Below are positions 24,484 through 34,019 of a stretch of 64,000 nucleotides of DNA, piece by piece. A program made the translations under genes and the position numbers. The notes below the pieces were generated by a model. That model made no database searches, was not told where the DNA came from, and worked only from the letters and a program-made list of their open reading frames with translations. Position 1 is the first letter of the stretch. The number at the start of each line of letters is the position of its first letter. This DNA comes from JBFJKD01 sp038106145. GTDB lineage: Bacteria > Pseudomonadota > Gammaproteobacteria > Pseudomonadales > Porticoccaceae. The stretch spans positions 5,843 to 69,842 of the forward strand of contig JAYODD010000013.1 of assembly GCA_038106145.1 (NCBI GenBank), written 5' to 3'.

Positions 24484-26148
24484 ATGTACATCTACAGCCA
24501 ACAGGACAAAACCCTGATCGCCGAGCGGGTGGCTCAGTTTCGCGAACAAACCCGTCGTTATCTGGCCGGGGAACTGAGCGAAGAGGCGTTTCGCCCGCTA
24601 CGCCTGCAAAATGGGCTCTATATCCAGCGCCTGGCGCCGATGCTGCGCATCAGCGTGCCCTACGGCATGCTGTCGTCCCGGCAATTGCGCAAACTGGCGC
24701 ACATTACCCGCGCCTACGACAAGGGCTACGCCCATTTCACCACACGCCAGAATATTCAACTCAACTGGGCGCAATTGGAGCAGGTGCCGGATCTGCTGGC
24801 TGAACTGGCGGAAGTCGATATGCACTGTATTCAGACCAGCGGCAACTGTGTGCGTAATATCACCTCGGATGAGTACGCTGGCATCAGCGCCGATGAACTG
24901 GAAGACCCTCGACCCTGGTGCGAGATCATTCGCCAGTGGTCGACACTACACCCCGAATTTGCCTTTTTGCCCCGTAAGTTCAAAATTGCGGTCACCGGGT
25001 CTACCACCGATCGCGCGGCGACTCAGGTGCACGATATTGGTCTGCAACTGGTAAAAAACAGCGCTGGCGAAATCGGTTTTCAAGTGCTGGTGGGTGGAGG
25101 GCTGGGACGCACCCCCATGCTGGGCGTGGTGATTCGCGAATTTCTGGAGCCACAACACATTCTGACTTACCTGCAGGCCATCCTGCGCATTTACAACCGC
25201 TATGGACGCCGCGACAACAAGTACAAAGCGCGTATCAAAATTCTGGTCAAAGCCTGGTCGCCAGAAGTTTTCGCGCAACGGGTCGAGGAAGAGTGGGCGC
25301 TGGTCCGCAATGGGCCCAATACGTTGACTCACGGGGATATCGAGCGCGTCAAGCAATCCTTTACGGTCCCGGTTTACGCCGCCCACAACGCCGATGCCGA
25401 TACGGAATTGCTGCGCACAATTGCCGAACAGCACCCCGCCTTCGCCCGCTGGTTGCAGCGCAACGTGCGCCCTCAGCGACAGTCTGGATACCACAGCGTC
25501 ACCCTGTCGCTGAAACCCACCGGGATACCGCCTGGCGATGTCACCGCTGTCCAGTTGGAGGCGATTGCCGCGCTGGCCGACGATTATTCATTCGGGGAAG
25601 TGCGGGTGACCCACCATCAAAACGTGGTGCTTGGGGATGTGCGCACCGCGGACCTGTTTGCGCTGTGGCGCCGGGCCAAAGACCAGGGCTTCGCCACACC
25701 TAATATTGGTACGCTGACCGATATGATCTGCTGCCCCGGCGGTGATTTCTGTTCGCTGGCCAACGCCAAATCCATTCCCATCGCCGAGGCGTTACAGCGG
25801 CGCTTTGACGATCTGGACTATCTGTACGACCTGGGGGATTTATCCCTCAACATTTCCGGGTGCATGAATGCCTGTGGCCACCATCACGTAGGCAACATCG
25901 GGATTCTCGGTGTCGACAAGAAAGGCGCTGAATTTTATCAGATCCAGTTGGGTGGCAACGCCGGCAACGACGCGGCCCTGGGTGCGGTGCTGGGTCCTTC
26001 ATTTAGCGCCGATATGGTGCCGGATATCGTGGCGCAAATAGTGGAAATTTATGTGGCGCGACGCCTGGAGGAAGAGAGTTTTATCGAGACGTTTCAACGT
26101 ATTGGCATGGCCCCCTTTAAGGATTTGATTTATGCCAAAGCTGCTTAG
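24484..26148 (+). CDS. cysI: Siroheme/4Fe-4S nitrite/sulfite reductase (CysI-like)
   Basis: The ATG at 24484 gives 554 residues, starting MYIYSQQDKTLIAERVAQFR, as in Pseudomonas homologues. The upstream extension to 24250 is rejected. Two ferredoxin-like and two NiR/SiR domains alternate. The siroheme-cluster ligands are Cys417, Cys423 (CPGGDFC), Cys460 and Cys464 (CMNACGHHH). The protein reduces sulfite to sulfide (or nitrite to ammonia) with six electrons in the cytoplasm. It overlaps the downstream DUF934 gene by 17 bases. The DUF934 pairing and the lack of a nitrite transporter nearby favour assimilatory sulfite reduction. Confidence 0.9.
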   Translation: MYIYSQQDKTLIAERVAQFREQTRRYLAGELSEEAFRPLRLQNGLYIQRLAPMLRISVPYGMLSSRQLRKLAHITRAYDKGYAHFTTRQNIQLNWAQLEQVPDLLAELAEVDMHCIQTSGNCVRNITSDEYAGISADELEDPRPWCEIIRQWSTLHPEFAFLPRKFKIAVTGSTTDRAATQVHDIGLQLVKNSAGEIGFQVLVGGGLGRTPMLGVVIREFLEPQHILTYLQAILRIYNRYGRRDNKYKARIKILVKAWSPEVFAQRVEEEWALVRNGPNTLTHGDIERVKQSFTVPVYAAHNADADTELLRTIAEQHPAFARWLQRNVRPQRQSGYHSVTLSLKPTGIPPGDVTAVQLEAIAALADDYSFGEVRVTHHQNVVLGDVRTADLFALWRRAKDQGFATPNIGTLTDMICCPGGDFCSLANAKSIPIAEALQRRFDDLDYLYDLGDLSLNISGCMNACGHHHVGNIGILGVDKKGAEFYQIQLGGNAGNDAALGAVLGPSFSADMVPDIVAQIVEIYVARRLEEESFIETFQRIGMAPFKDLIYAKAA

Positions 26149-26596
26149 GTTGAATGGAATCGTCGACGACAACTGGCGCTTTGTCGGAATCGATGACGGG
26201 GACGAGCTGCCCACGGGCACCCTGTTGGTGCCCGCGCAAAAATGGCCGAATCATCGCCAGCAGTGGCGCGCCCGTGGCGATCTCGGTATCTGGATGGACG
26301 GCGACCAGGACCTCGATGGTATCGCGCAGGATATTCCATATTTCGATGTGATTGCCATCAGGTTTCCAGCTTTTGTCGATGGCCGTGGATTTTCTCTGGC
26401 CAGCCTGTTGCGGGAACGTATGGGGTTTACCGGGGAATTACGCGCCACCGGGCAGATCCTGCGGGAGCAGCTTTTTTACCTCAAACGTTGCGGCTTTGAC
26501 AGCTTTCAGTTGCCAGATAACGAGGATCTTGAAGCCGCCCGCGCGTGCCTTCGCGAATTCACCACCTGCTATCAGGCGGCCTGTACGCCGGCCTGA
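26132..26596 (+). CDS. DUF934 family protein, sulfite reductase accessory
   Basis: The 154-residue protein contains YFDVIAIRFPAFVDGRGFSL, MGFTGELRATGQILREQLFY and RCGFDSFQL, the conserved blocks of DUF934. The gene starts within the end of cysI (17-base overlap), so the two are translated together. The family is thought to help the reductase, possibly in electron transfer or assembly, but its biochemistry is not settled. There is no signal peptide. Confidence 0.88.
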   Translation: MPKLLRLNGIVDDNWRFVGIDDGDELPTGTLLVPAQKWPNHRQQWRARGDLGIWMDGDQDLDGIAQDIPYFDVIAIRFPAFVDGRGFSLASLLRERMGFTGELRATGQILREQLFYLKRCGFDSFQLPDNEDLEAARACLREFTTCYQAACTPA

Positions 26597-26751
26597 AGAG
26601 ACTATCCCTTAAAAACGCAATTTTTTTGTTGCGCACGCCCCCCGCAATCAAGGCACAATAGCACCTGAATGGTTATCTGTCGTGATAACAAACCGGCATC
26701 TGTCATAATGGTTGCGGCCCACCCTTAGCTGCAACCCGGGAAGCTTAACCT

Positions 26752-27918
26752 GTGAGTGAAGCGGTTTTTTATTCGTTTTTTCTAATTTTTACCGGCGGCG
26801 CGGTGATTGCGTCCTTGGCCCTGTACGGCCGCCAACCTTTGCTGGTGGCGTATATCGCCCTCGGCGCCCTGCTCGGGCCCTACGGCTTGGCTCTGATCAA
26901 GGACGTTTCCCTGATTGCCGACATCGCCCATATCGGCATTATCTTTCTACTATTTTTACTGGGCCTGGATATGCAGCCCCAGGCGCTGGTTGCGGTATTC
27001 AAAAAGGTGACCCTGGTTACCCTTCTCAGTTCACTGGTGTTTGCTCTGGCCGGATTCGGTATTGCCGTGGCCTTTGGTTTTGGTGCCGTTGAAAGTGTTA
27101 TTGTGGGCCTGGCCATGATGTTTTCCAGTACCATTATCGGCATCAAACTGCTGCCCACAACCATTCTTCACCACCGTCATATCGGCGAGATGATGGTCGG
27201 CATGCTGCTGATGCAGGATTTTATCGCGATCTTTGTGTTATTGGTGCTGCTCAGCGCCCAAAGCGGGTCTATCGATGTTTTGCAAATTGGCCAAACCCTG
27301 TTAGCCTTGCCGCTACTGGTGGTTTTCTGTATCGGCGTGGTGCGCCTGCTGTTGCTCAAACTGATCGCGCGCTTCGATCGTATTGGCGAATACATGTTTC
27401 TCCTGGCCATTGGCTGGTGTTTGGGAATTTCCGAACTCGCCGAAATGGCGGGCCTGTCCCGGGAAATCGGCGCGTTTCTGGCGGGCATAACCATCGCCAC
27501 CAGTCCCATCGCGCAATACATCGCCCTGAGTCTGAAACCATTGCGGGACTTTTTCCTGATCCTGTTTTTTTTCTCCCTCGGCGCCCAGTTTAATCTCGGC
27601 TTACTCCCGGAAATTGCCCTGGCGGTGATTGTTCTAGGGGCGGCAATGCTGGTGATCAAACCGGTGGTATTCCGCTTTTTGCTGCATCATCAGAGCGAAA
27701 AAAATCTTTTTGCCTGGGATCTCGGCTTTCGTCTGGGGCAAATCAGCGAATTTTCCCTGCTAATCGCCTATGTGGCATTTAACGCATCGGTTATCGGCAA
27801 CGCGGCATCCCATCTGATACAGGGCGCGGCAATTTTGTCCTTCCTCGTGTCCAGCTATATCGTGGTACTTAATTTTCCCAACCCCATTGCGGTCAAAGAT
27901 GGATTACGGCGCGACTAG
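26752..27918 (+). CDS. CPA2-family monovalent cation:proton antiporter (KefB-like membrane domain)
   Basis: The GTG at 26752 gives 388 residues with 11-12 hydrophobic segments and no C-terminal TrkA-N domain, so it is a short Na+/H+-exchanger-domain protein. GLDMQPQALVA, MMFSSTIIGIKLL and FFSLGAQFNL are typical CPA2 features. GLSREIGAFLAGITIA corresponds to the conserved GxFLAG region. An inverted repeat, GTTATC-N6-GATAAC, lies upstream at about 26671-26688. The gene is convergent with sohB. Confidence 0.88.
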   Translation: MSEAVFYSFFLIFTGGAVIASLALYGRQPLLVAYIALGALLGPYGLALIKDVSLIADIAHIGIIFLLFLLGLDMQPQALVAVFKKVTLVTLLSSLVFALAGFGIAVAFGFGAVESVIVGLAMMFSSTIIGIKLLPTTILHHRHIGEMMVGMLLMQDFIAIFVLLVLLSAQSGSIDVLQIGQTLLALPLLVVFCIGVVRLLLLKLIARFDRIGEYMFLLAIGWCLGISELAEMAGLSREIGAFLAGITIATSPIAQYIALSLKPLRDFFLILFFFSLGAQFNLGLLPEIALAVIVLGAAMLVIKPVVFRFLLHHQSEKNLFAWDLGFRLGQISEFSLLIAYVAFNASVIGNAASHLIQGAAILSFLVSSYIVVLNFPNPIAVKDGLRRD

Positions 27919-27991
27919 CTGTTCAAATATCGCGTACAACAATTTCTGACTGCGTTACTATGCGTCCCCACAGGGCGGCCCACCGGTACAC

Positions 27992-29047
27992 TCAGGAATA
28001 AAATCCACGGCCTCTAAAATACTCTACCCAGCGCATTAGCAGACGATCACTGCCCTCCTCGGCGGCAAGACCAATTTTTTCGGGCAGGGTTTTTTTATAG
28101 ATATAGGTCACTTCAAAAACATCCGCGTCCGGTAACAAACTGGTCAGATACTCATCGCTGGTCAGCAACTCGTCCACCAGGCCCAACTCCTTCGCCCGAG
28201 TACCCAGCCACACCTCACCCGTCGCCACTTTATCCACCTCGACACCGGCGCGGTGTTCGCCGATAAATGTTTTGAACAAATCGTGAGTCTGTTCGAGATC
28301 TTCGCGAAATTTCTCCCTTCCTGCATCGGTATTTTCGCCAAGCACGGTTAATGTGCGCTTGTATTTTCCCGCCGTCATCAACTCGACATCGATATCGTGT
28401 TTCTTTAACAGTCTGTGAATATTGGGTATCTGTGCAACCACGCCGATAGAGCCGAGCACCGCAAATGGCGCCGCGAGAATGCGATCGCCGACGCAGGCCA
28501 TCATGTAACCCCCGCTCGCGGCCACCTTGTCCACGCTAATCGTGAGAGGAATACCTTTTTTCTTGATGCGATCCAGTTGACTGGCCGCCAGGCCGTAGCT
28601 ATGCACCATGCCACCGGCACTTTCCAGTTTAACCACCACCTCGTCATCGGCTCTGGCGATGCTCAAAATCGCGGTAATTTCGGCGCGCAGATTGCGCACC
28701 GCGGAAGCGCGCAGATCACCGTGAAAATTAATGACGTAGACGCGTTTTCTTCCCACATCACCCGCTTCTTTTTTTTGTTCTTGTCGAATCTGTTTGTGAC
28801 GTATTTTTTCGGCCTTTTGCCGCGCTTTTGCCAACATTTTGTAGGTCGACGCCGCATATACGCTGGCACGCAACGTGTCGGCCATGGCGTCGACATCATC
28901 ATTTAATTTTCGAATCTCCAGGTGTCCGCGGCTGTCGCGACGCCCCCGTAGTCCAATACCGGCTACCAGGCCCACTACAGCCGCCAGCGCGACTAACAGG
29001 GTTACGGTTTTGGCAAGAAACAAGCCATAGTCACTGATAAATTCCAA
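27992..29047 (-). CDS. sohB: SohB-type inner-membrane serine protease (S49)
   Basis: Homologues start MEF-SEYGLFLAK. Here the matching residue is the TTG at 29047 (LEFISDYGLFLAKTVTLL), with GGAGA upstream, giving about 351 residues. The N-terminal membrane segment is followed by a charged coiled-coil-like region (LAKARQKAEKIRHKQIRQE) and the peptidase domain. The catalytic Ser is in DKVAASGGYMMA and the Lys lies in AGKYKR, the Ser-Lys dyad of the SppA family. It is the last gene of the Hpt–nudC–membrane protein–sohB run. Confidence 0.9.
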   Translation of the reverse strand: MEFISDYGLFLAKTVTLLVALAAVVGLVAGIGLRGRRDSRGHLEIRKLNDDVDAMADTLRASVYAASTYKMLAKARQKAEKIRHKQIRQEQKKEAGDVGRKRVYVINFHGDLRASAVRNLRAEITAILSIARADDEVVVKLESAGGMVHSYGLAASQLDRIKKKGIPLTISVDKVAASGGYMMACVGDRILAAPFAVLGSIGVVAQIPNIHRLLKKHDIDVELMTAGKYKRTLTVLGENTDAGREKFREDLEQTHDLFKTFIGEHRAGVEVDKVATGEVWLGTRAKELGLVDELLTSDEYLTSLLPDADVFEVTYIYKKTLPEKIGLAAEEGSDRLLMRWVEYFRGRGFYS

Positions 29048-29164
29048 ATCGTTCGTCTCCGAAAAAATAAATAATAATAAGAACGTATAAGTTCCGTGAC
29101 CAGTATTGCAGAAAGCTCCCGGGGTAAATCGCACACGCGCCTGGTAACCTGCTGCGCGACGCGC

Positions 29165-29779
29165 CTACTCGAGCTTTCTGGTAACCAATCCGCTCTCATC
29201 GAGGCGCACCTCGTAGACCTGGTTGTCGAGCATCGGCGCGTAACCCGTGCTCGCGTAGCTCGCGCGCAACAGCCGCTGACGTGGAATTCGAGTTAACCAC
29301 AGCCACAGATCGACAATCCCCCGGTCCGAATATAACGGAAAGTCTTCGCCCGCCAGTTGGTGGCCCCTGATGCCGGTCGATAACCCACTCAATTTGTCCA
29401 GGCGATACAGGGGACCAATACCCGTCTGTGCGGGGACCAGATCTCCTGTCTCGATGACCCGTGCGGACAATTGCCACTGTGCGCCGTCGATCTGGCGCAG
29501 GTAACTTTCGCCAGCCCCATCCACCACGGTCACGCGAAACTGCTGCGGACCGATTTTTTCAAATTTGACGCTGGCGATTTCCTGTCCAGTTCCAGGTTTG
29601 TGGTAGGTCAACAAATCCAGCCCGCCAACGATGCCGCCAACGCCAATGGACAACAAACCAAGACCTACCAACATGATTATAAAACGCCCAATGCCCTGCC
29701 CCCACAAAATACGCAGTGCAACCAGGGCGCATAGCCCTGCGCCAATCAGCAGGACCAGTGCCATCGCGTTAACGGGCAT
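29165..29779 (-). CDS. Two-pass inner-membrane protein, unknown function
   Basis: The 204-residue protein has two membrane segments (about residues 5-25 and 31-56) and a C-terminal soluble domain, probably periplasmic, with conserved-looking QWQLSARVI and DLWLWLTRIP. Homologues in Marinobacter and Pseudomonas are sometimes labelled multidrug transporter without support. The start lies three bases after the nudC stop, so it is translated from the same mRNA. Confidence 0.75.
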   Translation of the reverse strand: MPVNAMALVLLIGAGLCALVALRILWGQGIGRFIIMLVGLGLLSIGVGGIVGGLDLLTYHKPGTGQEIASVKFEKIGPQQFRVTVVDGAGESYLRQIDGAQWQLSARVIETGDLVPAQTGIGPLYRLDKLSGLSTGIRGHQLAGEDFPLYSDRGIVDLWLWLTRIPRQRLLRASYASTGYAPMLDNQVYEVRLDESGLVTRKLE

Positions 29780-29782
29780 AAG

Positions 29783-30619
29783 TTAAGACCTCTGGTGGCG
29801 ATCGACAAAGTGCTGGATCAAGCGGCCTGCAATAGAACTGGGCGGTGGACAATTAGGTAAATTGTCGTAACGCCACCAGCCCGCCTCGACAATTTCCTTG
29901 TCGTCAATACGCACTTCGCCAGATTCATATTCAGCGTGGAATCCCAGCATTAGTTGGCCCGGGAACGGCCAGGGCTGACTGCCAAAATACTGCGGTTTTC
30001 CGACAATTACTCCAACCTCTTCGTAGACTTCCCGATTGATGGTTTCCTCGACGGTTTCCCCCGCTTCCATGAAACCCGCGAGGGAACTGTACATGGGATT
30101 GTCTTTCCACGCGGCATTGAGCGCCAACAAACACTCATCACCACGTGTTACCAGCACAATGATGCACGGAGATACTCTCGGGTAGCATAGCAATCCGCAT
30201 TTGTCGCACTGTGCCGCACGCTCCTCCTCGATAATTCGGGTTCCCGCGCCACAACGACCGCAAAAACGATGATCCTGATACCAGTTAATGATCTGTAATG
30301 CGCGCCCCGCAAGATTAAACTGAGTGTCATTAATCTTGCCCAACAAACCAAACAACGGTGAAATTTTGTGTGGTAGTGTAAATTCATCGGCGGAACTGAC
30401 TTCCTGGCTATAACAGGGACGTCCGCCAAAAATGCCAAGGAAATGCTCATTGACCGCGGGCGGCATAGCAAATTTTATTTCAGAAGCATCCCACAGTAGA
30501 GTATCCCGTTCACGCGGGCACAGGATGCTACCATCGCGGGAGAGCAGCAGCACCACGGCTTCGCCATCAAAGCCTTCATTGATGTTGCACGGATAAAATT
30601 CAAGACCAGGCAATATCAC
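29783..30619 (-). CDS. nudC: NAD+ diphosphatase NudC
   Basis: The 278-residue protein starts with GTG two bases after the upstream stop (AGGAGC as ribosome binding site). A zinc ribbon (CGRCG and CDKCG) precedes the Nudix box GFMEAGETVEETINREVYEE. The NADH-specific motif SQPWPFPGQLMLGF follows. It hydrolyses NAD(H) to NMN and AMP and removes NAD caps from RNA. It is coupled between an Hpt-like gene and a membrane-protein gene. Confidence 0.95.
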   Translation of the reverse strand: MILPGLEFYPCNINEGFDGEAVVLLLSRDGSILCPRERDTLLWDASEIKFAMPPAVNEHFLGIFGGRPCYSQEVSSADEFTLPHKISPLFGLLGKINDTQFNLAGRALQIINWYQDHRFCGRCGAGTRIIEEERAAQCDKCGLLCYPRVSPCIIVLVTRGDECLLALNAAWKDNPMYSSLAGFMEAGETVEETINREVYEEVGVIVGKPQYFGSQPWPFPGQLMLGFHAEYESGEVRIDDKEIVEAGWWRYDNLPNCPPPSSIAGRLIQHFVDRHQRS

Positions 30620-30621
30620 GA

Positions 30622-32328
30622 TCAGGCTCCTAGAGTATTAAGACATTCATTGGCGAGATCGAGGGGTTTTTCATCGACCGCACCGCCAAAACGGCAATTA
30701 TCGAGAAAATATTCCAGGCTGATGATAGTGTCCGCAAATATTTCCAGGGCGGCATCCCGCGAGACGGTGGCGTTGTCACCAAATAATTGCCCATCGACAA
30801 AATCCTTGCACCGCCAGGCAATATCCACCAGCCGGCTCTGACCGAGCAATATGGCACTGCCGCGAATCGCTTCAAACATTTCCCGCAACTGTTCCGCTGA
30901 CTCTTCTCCAGCAAGCCCCGCTGAAACCTGATCGATAATATCCTTGGCGCTGTTCAGATGAATACCCATTTCGCTCAGCACGCTGTGTTCCGCGGTCTTT
31001 AACAGGCTGGAGTGCAAAACCTGCTGCGCCGATCGATTGTTCCAACTGGCGATATCATCCTCGGAAGGCGTACAACCCCAAAATTCGGCCACCAAACTAT
31101 CAAGATAAACGACTGCATCCGCAAAACTTTGCACTAATACTTCGTCACTCTGGTCGGACAACTTTTCGTCTGGTTCGCTCAACATGCGCTGCTGCTTTTC
31201 GAGACTCTCGCTAATTTGCACCAGCCCCAACGCGCTACACAAAGGTACGATACCGACAATTTTGTCGTGCAGGGGCAACAACGTCTCGCGCCCTATCTTG
31301 CCTTCCGCCTGCTGCACCAAATCCATCTGCGAATGCAACTCGGCGACTGCGTCCACCAGTAGAGAAAAATTAGTGGCAAGGCTATCCCGTTCTTCGCGAA
31401 TCAGTTGCTTACGTACTTCTGCGGTTTCCTGATCAGTGAAACTCAGTTTTGGTATTGCCAACTTTTGGCGCTGTTCCTGTTCCTCCTCCCCAGCAGCGGG
31501 GGTTAGCGCCAGCAGCGCCAGAAATGCTCGCCACAATCCTTGGGGGTAAGGACTTTTGGCGGGTTGTTCGGTCGCCGTGCTCAAGACTTTAAGCTGACGC
31601 TCCACGGCGGCCAGCAGACGTAGCCGATCGGAACGCAAGTTTAGCCGTTGGCTGGCCAGCGCGCGCACCACCAGCTCAAATAAACGCCAATAGTTACGCT
31701 CGTCGGCGAGCACCACCGTGCGGCGAATACGACCGGCAACACGGATCAGCATTTCAAAGGCGTGATCGCGATTGGTGTTGCGAATAATGTTTAACAGGGC
31801 CAACTGATACATGTGGCGCAGGCGCTTGAGCTCGGCACGCTGATCATCGATCAATCGTCCAGGGTGTTGTAAGCCAGCCGCGGACGGCCAATTTTCGTTA
31901 CCCAGTACCTGGTATTCATAGACCGGCGGCTTGCCCTGGAGTTGCCGGAATACACCTATTTCCGGTAGCAACAGACAAGGGTTGTCGCGTTTGCCTTGAA
32001 TGATGTGTTCCAGATAAAGCTGCACCAGTCGCAGTGCATTTTGTATCGCGGGGACAAATTTTTGCCATTCCGGTTGCGCCTCGGGGACTGCCCCCAGGCA
32101 GCCTAAAATTTCATCGGCGAGCAACTTCACCCCTGCCAGCTCGGCAATGCTGGCAACGCCGCGTATTTGCTTCAGCTTTTCGGCGAACCCCATAAGTTGT
32201 TCGCCGTGCCGGGACCCAACGGGTACAACTTCGCTGTCAAACCCATTAGCCAGCTCTGCTAATTCGTCCACCGAACGCCTGAATTCGGTTTGCAATAACG
32301 CAATCGTAGCGGCTTGAAACAAAGGCAT
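30622..32328 (-). CDS. Large Hpt-like protein related to the N-terminus of ChpA/PilL
   Basis: The ATG at 32328 gives 568 residues, starting MPLFQAATIALLQTEFRRSV; the upstream frame to 32376 is less likely. The protein is almost wholly helical with no signal peptide. The end, EIFADTIISLEYFLDNCRFG, matches the FADAI-SLEYYLE pattern of ChpA phosphotransfer (P1) modules. I see no clear active-site His motif of the HxxKG type and no kinase, receiver or CheW domain, so it may be a scaffold or degenerate phosphotransfer protein. It heads the nudC–sohB transcription unit and is divergent from nhaB. Confidence 0.65.
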   Translation of the reverse strand: MPLFQAATIALLQTEFRRSVDELAELANGFDSEVVPVGSRHGEQLMGFAEKLKQIRGVASIAELAGVKLLADEILGCLGAVPEAQPEWQKFVPAIQNALRLVQLYLEHIIQGKRDNPCLLLPEIGVFRQLQGKPPVYEYQVLGNENWPSAAGLQHPGRLIDDQRAELKRLRHMYQLALLNIIRNTNRDHAFEMLIRVAGRIRRTVVLADERNYWRLFELVVRALASQRLNLRSDRLRLLAAVERQLKVLSTATEQPAKSPYPQGLWRAFLALLALTPAAGEEEQEQRQKLAIPKLSFTDQETAEVRKQLIREERDSLATNFSLLVDAVAELHSQMDLVQQAEGKIGRETLLPLHDKIVGIVPLCSALGLVQISESLEKQQRMLSEPDEKLSDQSDEVLVQSFADAVVYLDSLVAEFWGCTPSEDDIASWNNRSAQQVLHSSLLKTAEHSVLSEMGIHLNSAKDIIDQVSAGLAGEESAEQLREMFEAIRGSAILLGQSRLVDIAWRCKDFVDGQLFGDNATVSRDAALEIFADTIISLEYFLDNCRFGGAVDEKPLDLANECLNTLGA

Positions 32329-32478
32329 CGGCCAATTGCATCCTGTTGTTAATATTTCCCCGCCCAGGGTTTGCAATCACACCGCGTTCGCTATAATGCG
32401 CCGCCCGCCGGGAATCAGTACGCAGTGATAATACTTCCGCCCCTCTCCCGGCGCAAACGCAATAAGGAACCTCCACTT

Positions 32479-33981
32479 ATGCCACAGCAGTTATTCAGCG
32501 CCATGGGTCGCAATTTTCTCGGCCATTCACCCCTTTGGTATAAAAATACCATTGTCGCCTTTCTGGCGCTCAATCCACTGGTGGTGGTATTTATCAACCC
32601 GTTTGTCGCGGGCTGGCTGCTGACCGGACAGTTCATATTCACCCTCGCCATGGCTCTCAAGTGCTATCCGCTGCAACCTGGTGGCCTGCTGGCTCTGGAG
32701 GCCGTACTGCTCGGTCTCACCGACCCGAGCACCGTGTACCGGGAAACGATCGGCAATTTCGAAGTGATATTGCTGCTGATGTTTATGGTAGCCGGCATCT
32801 ATTTTATGCGTGACCTGTTGTTATTCACCTTCACTCGTATCCTGGTGGGGGTGCGCTCCAAAACTATGCTTTCGCTGTTGTTTTGCGTATCCGCCACTTT
32901 TCTGTCCGCTTTTCTGGACGCACTCACCGTCACAGCCGTGCTTATCACCATTGCTTATGGGTTTTACGGCGTCTACCACAAGGTGGCCTCGGGCAAAGCC
33001 ATCTTGCTCACGGATCACGATGTGGGTGACGACGCCCAGATTCACGAGTACCGTCGACAGGACCTCGATCAATTTCGCGGTTTTCTGCGCAGCCTGATCA
33101 TGCACGGCGCGGTGGGTACCGCACTCGGCGGCGTGACCACCCTGGTCGGCGAGCCACAGAACCTGCTGATCGCCGAAAAAGCCGGCTGGAATTTTGTCGA
33201 ATTTTTCATGGTCATGGCGCCGGTTACCATGCCGGTTCTGGTTACCGGCTTGCTGCTGTGCGCGCTGTTAGAAAAAACCGGGTGGTTCGGCTACGGCGCC
33301 ACCATTCCCGAAGAGGTAAGGGCAATATTGATCGATTACAGCGCCGCAGAAGCCGCCAAACGCTCACCCTCTGACATTGCCCGACTATGGATACAGGCCG
33401 TGGTGGCAATAGTTCTGATCCTGGGCCTGGCTTTCCATATCGCAGCCGTTGGCCTGGTGGGGCTGACAGTGATTGTGTTGCTCACCGCCTTCAATGGCGT
33501 TGTGGAAGAACACCAGATAGGACACGCTTTCGAAGAGGCCCTGCCGTTTACTGCGTTATTGGTAGTGTTTTTTGCCATTGTCGCCGTTATCCACGACCAG
33601 CATTTGTTTAGCCCGGTGATAAACGCTGTGCTGAACATGGATCAGAGTGTTCAGCCCGCGATGTTTTTTATCGCCAACGGTGCGTTATCCATGATTAGCG
33701 ACAACGTATTTGTCGCCACCGTCTATATCAATGAGGTGAAGGCCATCTTTGACTCGGGCGCTATTTCGAGGGAACACTTCGATAAACTGGTGGTGGCGAT
33801 CAACACCGGCACCAACCTGCCCAGTGTCGCCACCCCCAACGGCCAGGCCGCTTTTTTGTTCCTCTTGACCTCAACCCTGGCGCCACTGATTCGCCTGTCC
33901 TACGGTCGCATGGTCATCATGGCGCTACCGTATACGCTGGCCCTGGGTGGCATGGGGTTGCTTATGGTTTCGCTGGGCTAG
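32479..33981 (+). CDS. nhaB: Na+/H+ antiporter NhaB
   Basis: The ATG at 32479 with AAGGA upstream gives 500 residues (MPQQLFSAMGRNFLGHSPLW). There are ten or more membrane segments. LSAFLDALTVTAVLI and the TLVGEPQNLLIAEKAGW and NTGTNLPSVATPNGQAAFLF stretches are diagnostic for NhaB. It expels Na+ in exchange for protons, with a role in alkaline and salt adaptation. It is convergent with dnaQ. The upstream in-frame extension to 32371 is not credible. Confidence 0.95.
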   Translation: MPQQLFSAMGRNFLGHSPLWYKNTIVAFLALNPLVVVFINPFVAGWLLTGQFIFTLAMALKCYPLQPGGLLALEAVLLGLTDPSTVYRETIGNFEVILLLMFMVAGIYFMRDLLLFTFTRILVGVRSKTMLSLLFCVSATFLSAFLDALTVTAVLITIAYGFYGVYHKVASGKAILLTDHDVGDDAQIHEYRRQDLDQFRGFLRSLIMHGAVGTALGGVTTLVGEPQNLLIAEKAGWNFVEFFMVMAPVTMPVLVTGLLLCALLEKTGWFGYGATIPEEVRAILIDYSAAEAAKRSPSDIARLWIQAVVAIVLILGLAFHIAAVGLVGLTVIVLLTAFNGVVEEHQIGHAFEEALPFTALLVVFFAIVAVIHDQHLFSPVINAVLNMDQSVQPAMFFIANGALSMISDNVFVATVYINEVKAIFDSGAISREHFDKLVVAINTGTNLPSVATPNGQAAFLFLLTSTLAPLIRLSYGRMVIMALPYTLALGGMGLLMVSLG

Positions 33982-34019
33982 CCCGTTAATCGGATCCAGC
34001 CGGGCGTGCACCTTACCGT

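Noticed and set aside
26600..26640. Intrinsic terminator after the DUF934 gene
   Set aside because: CGCAA and TTGCG can pair, but the T-run lies in the loop and not after the stem.
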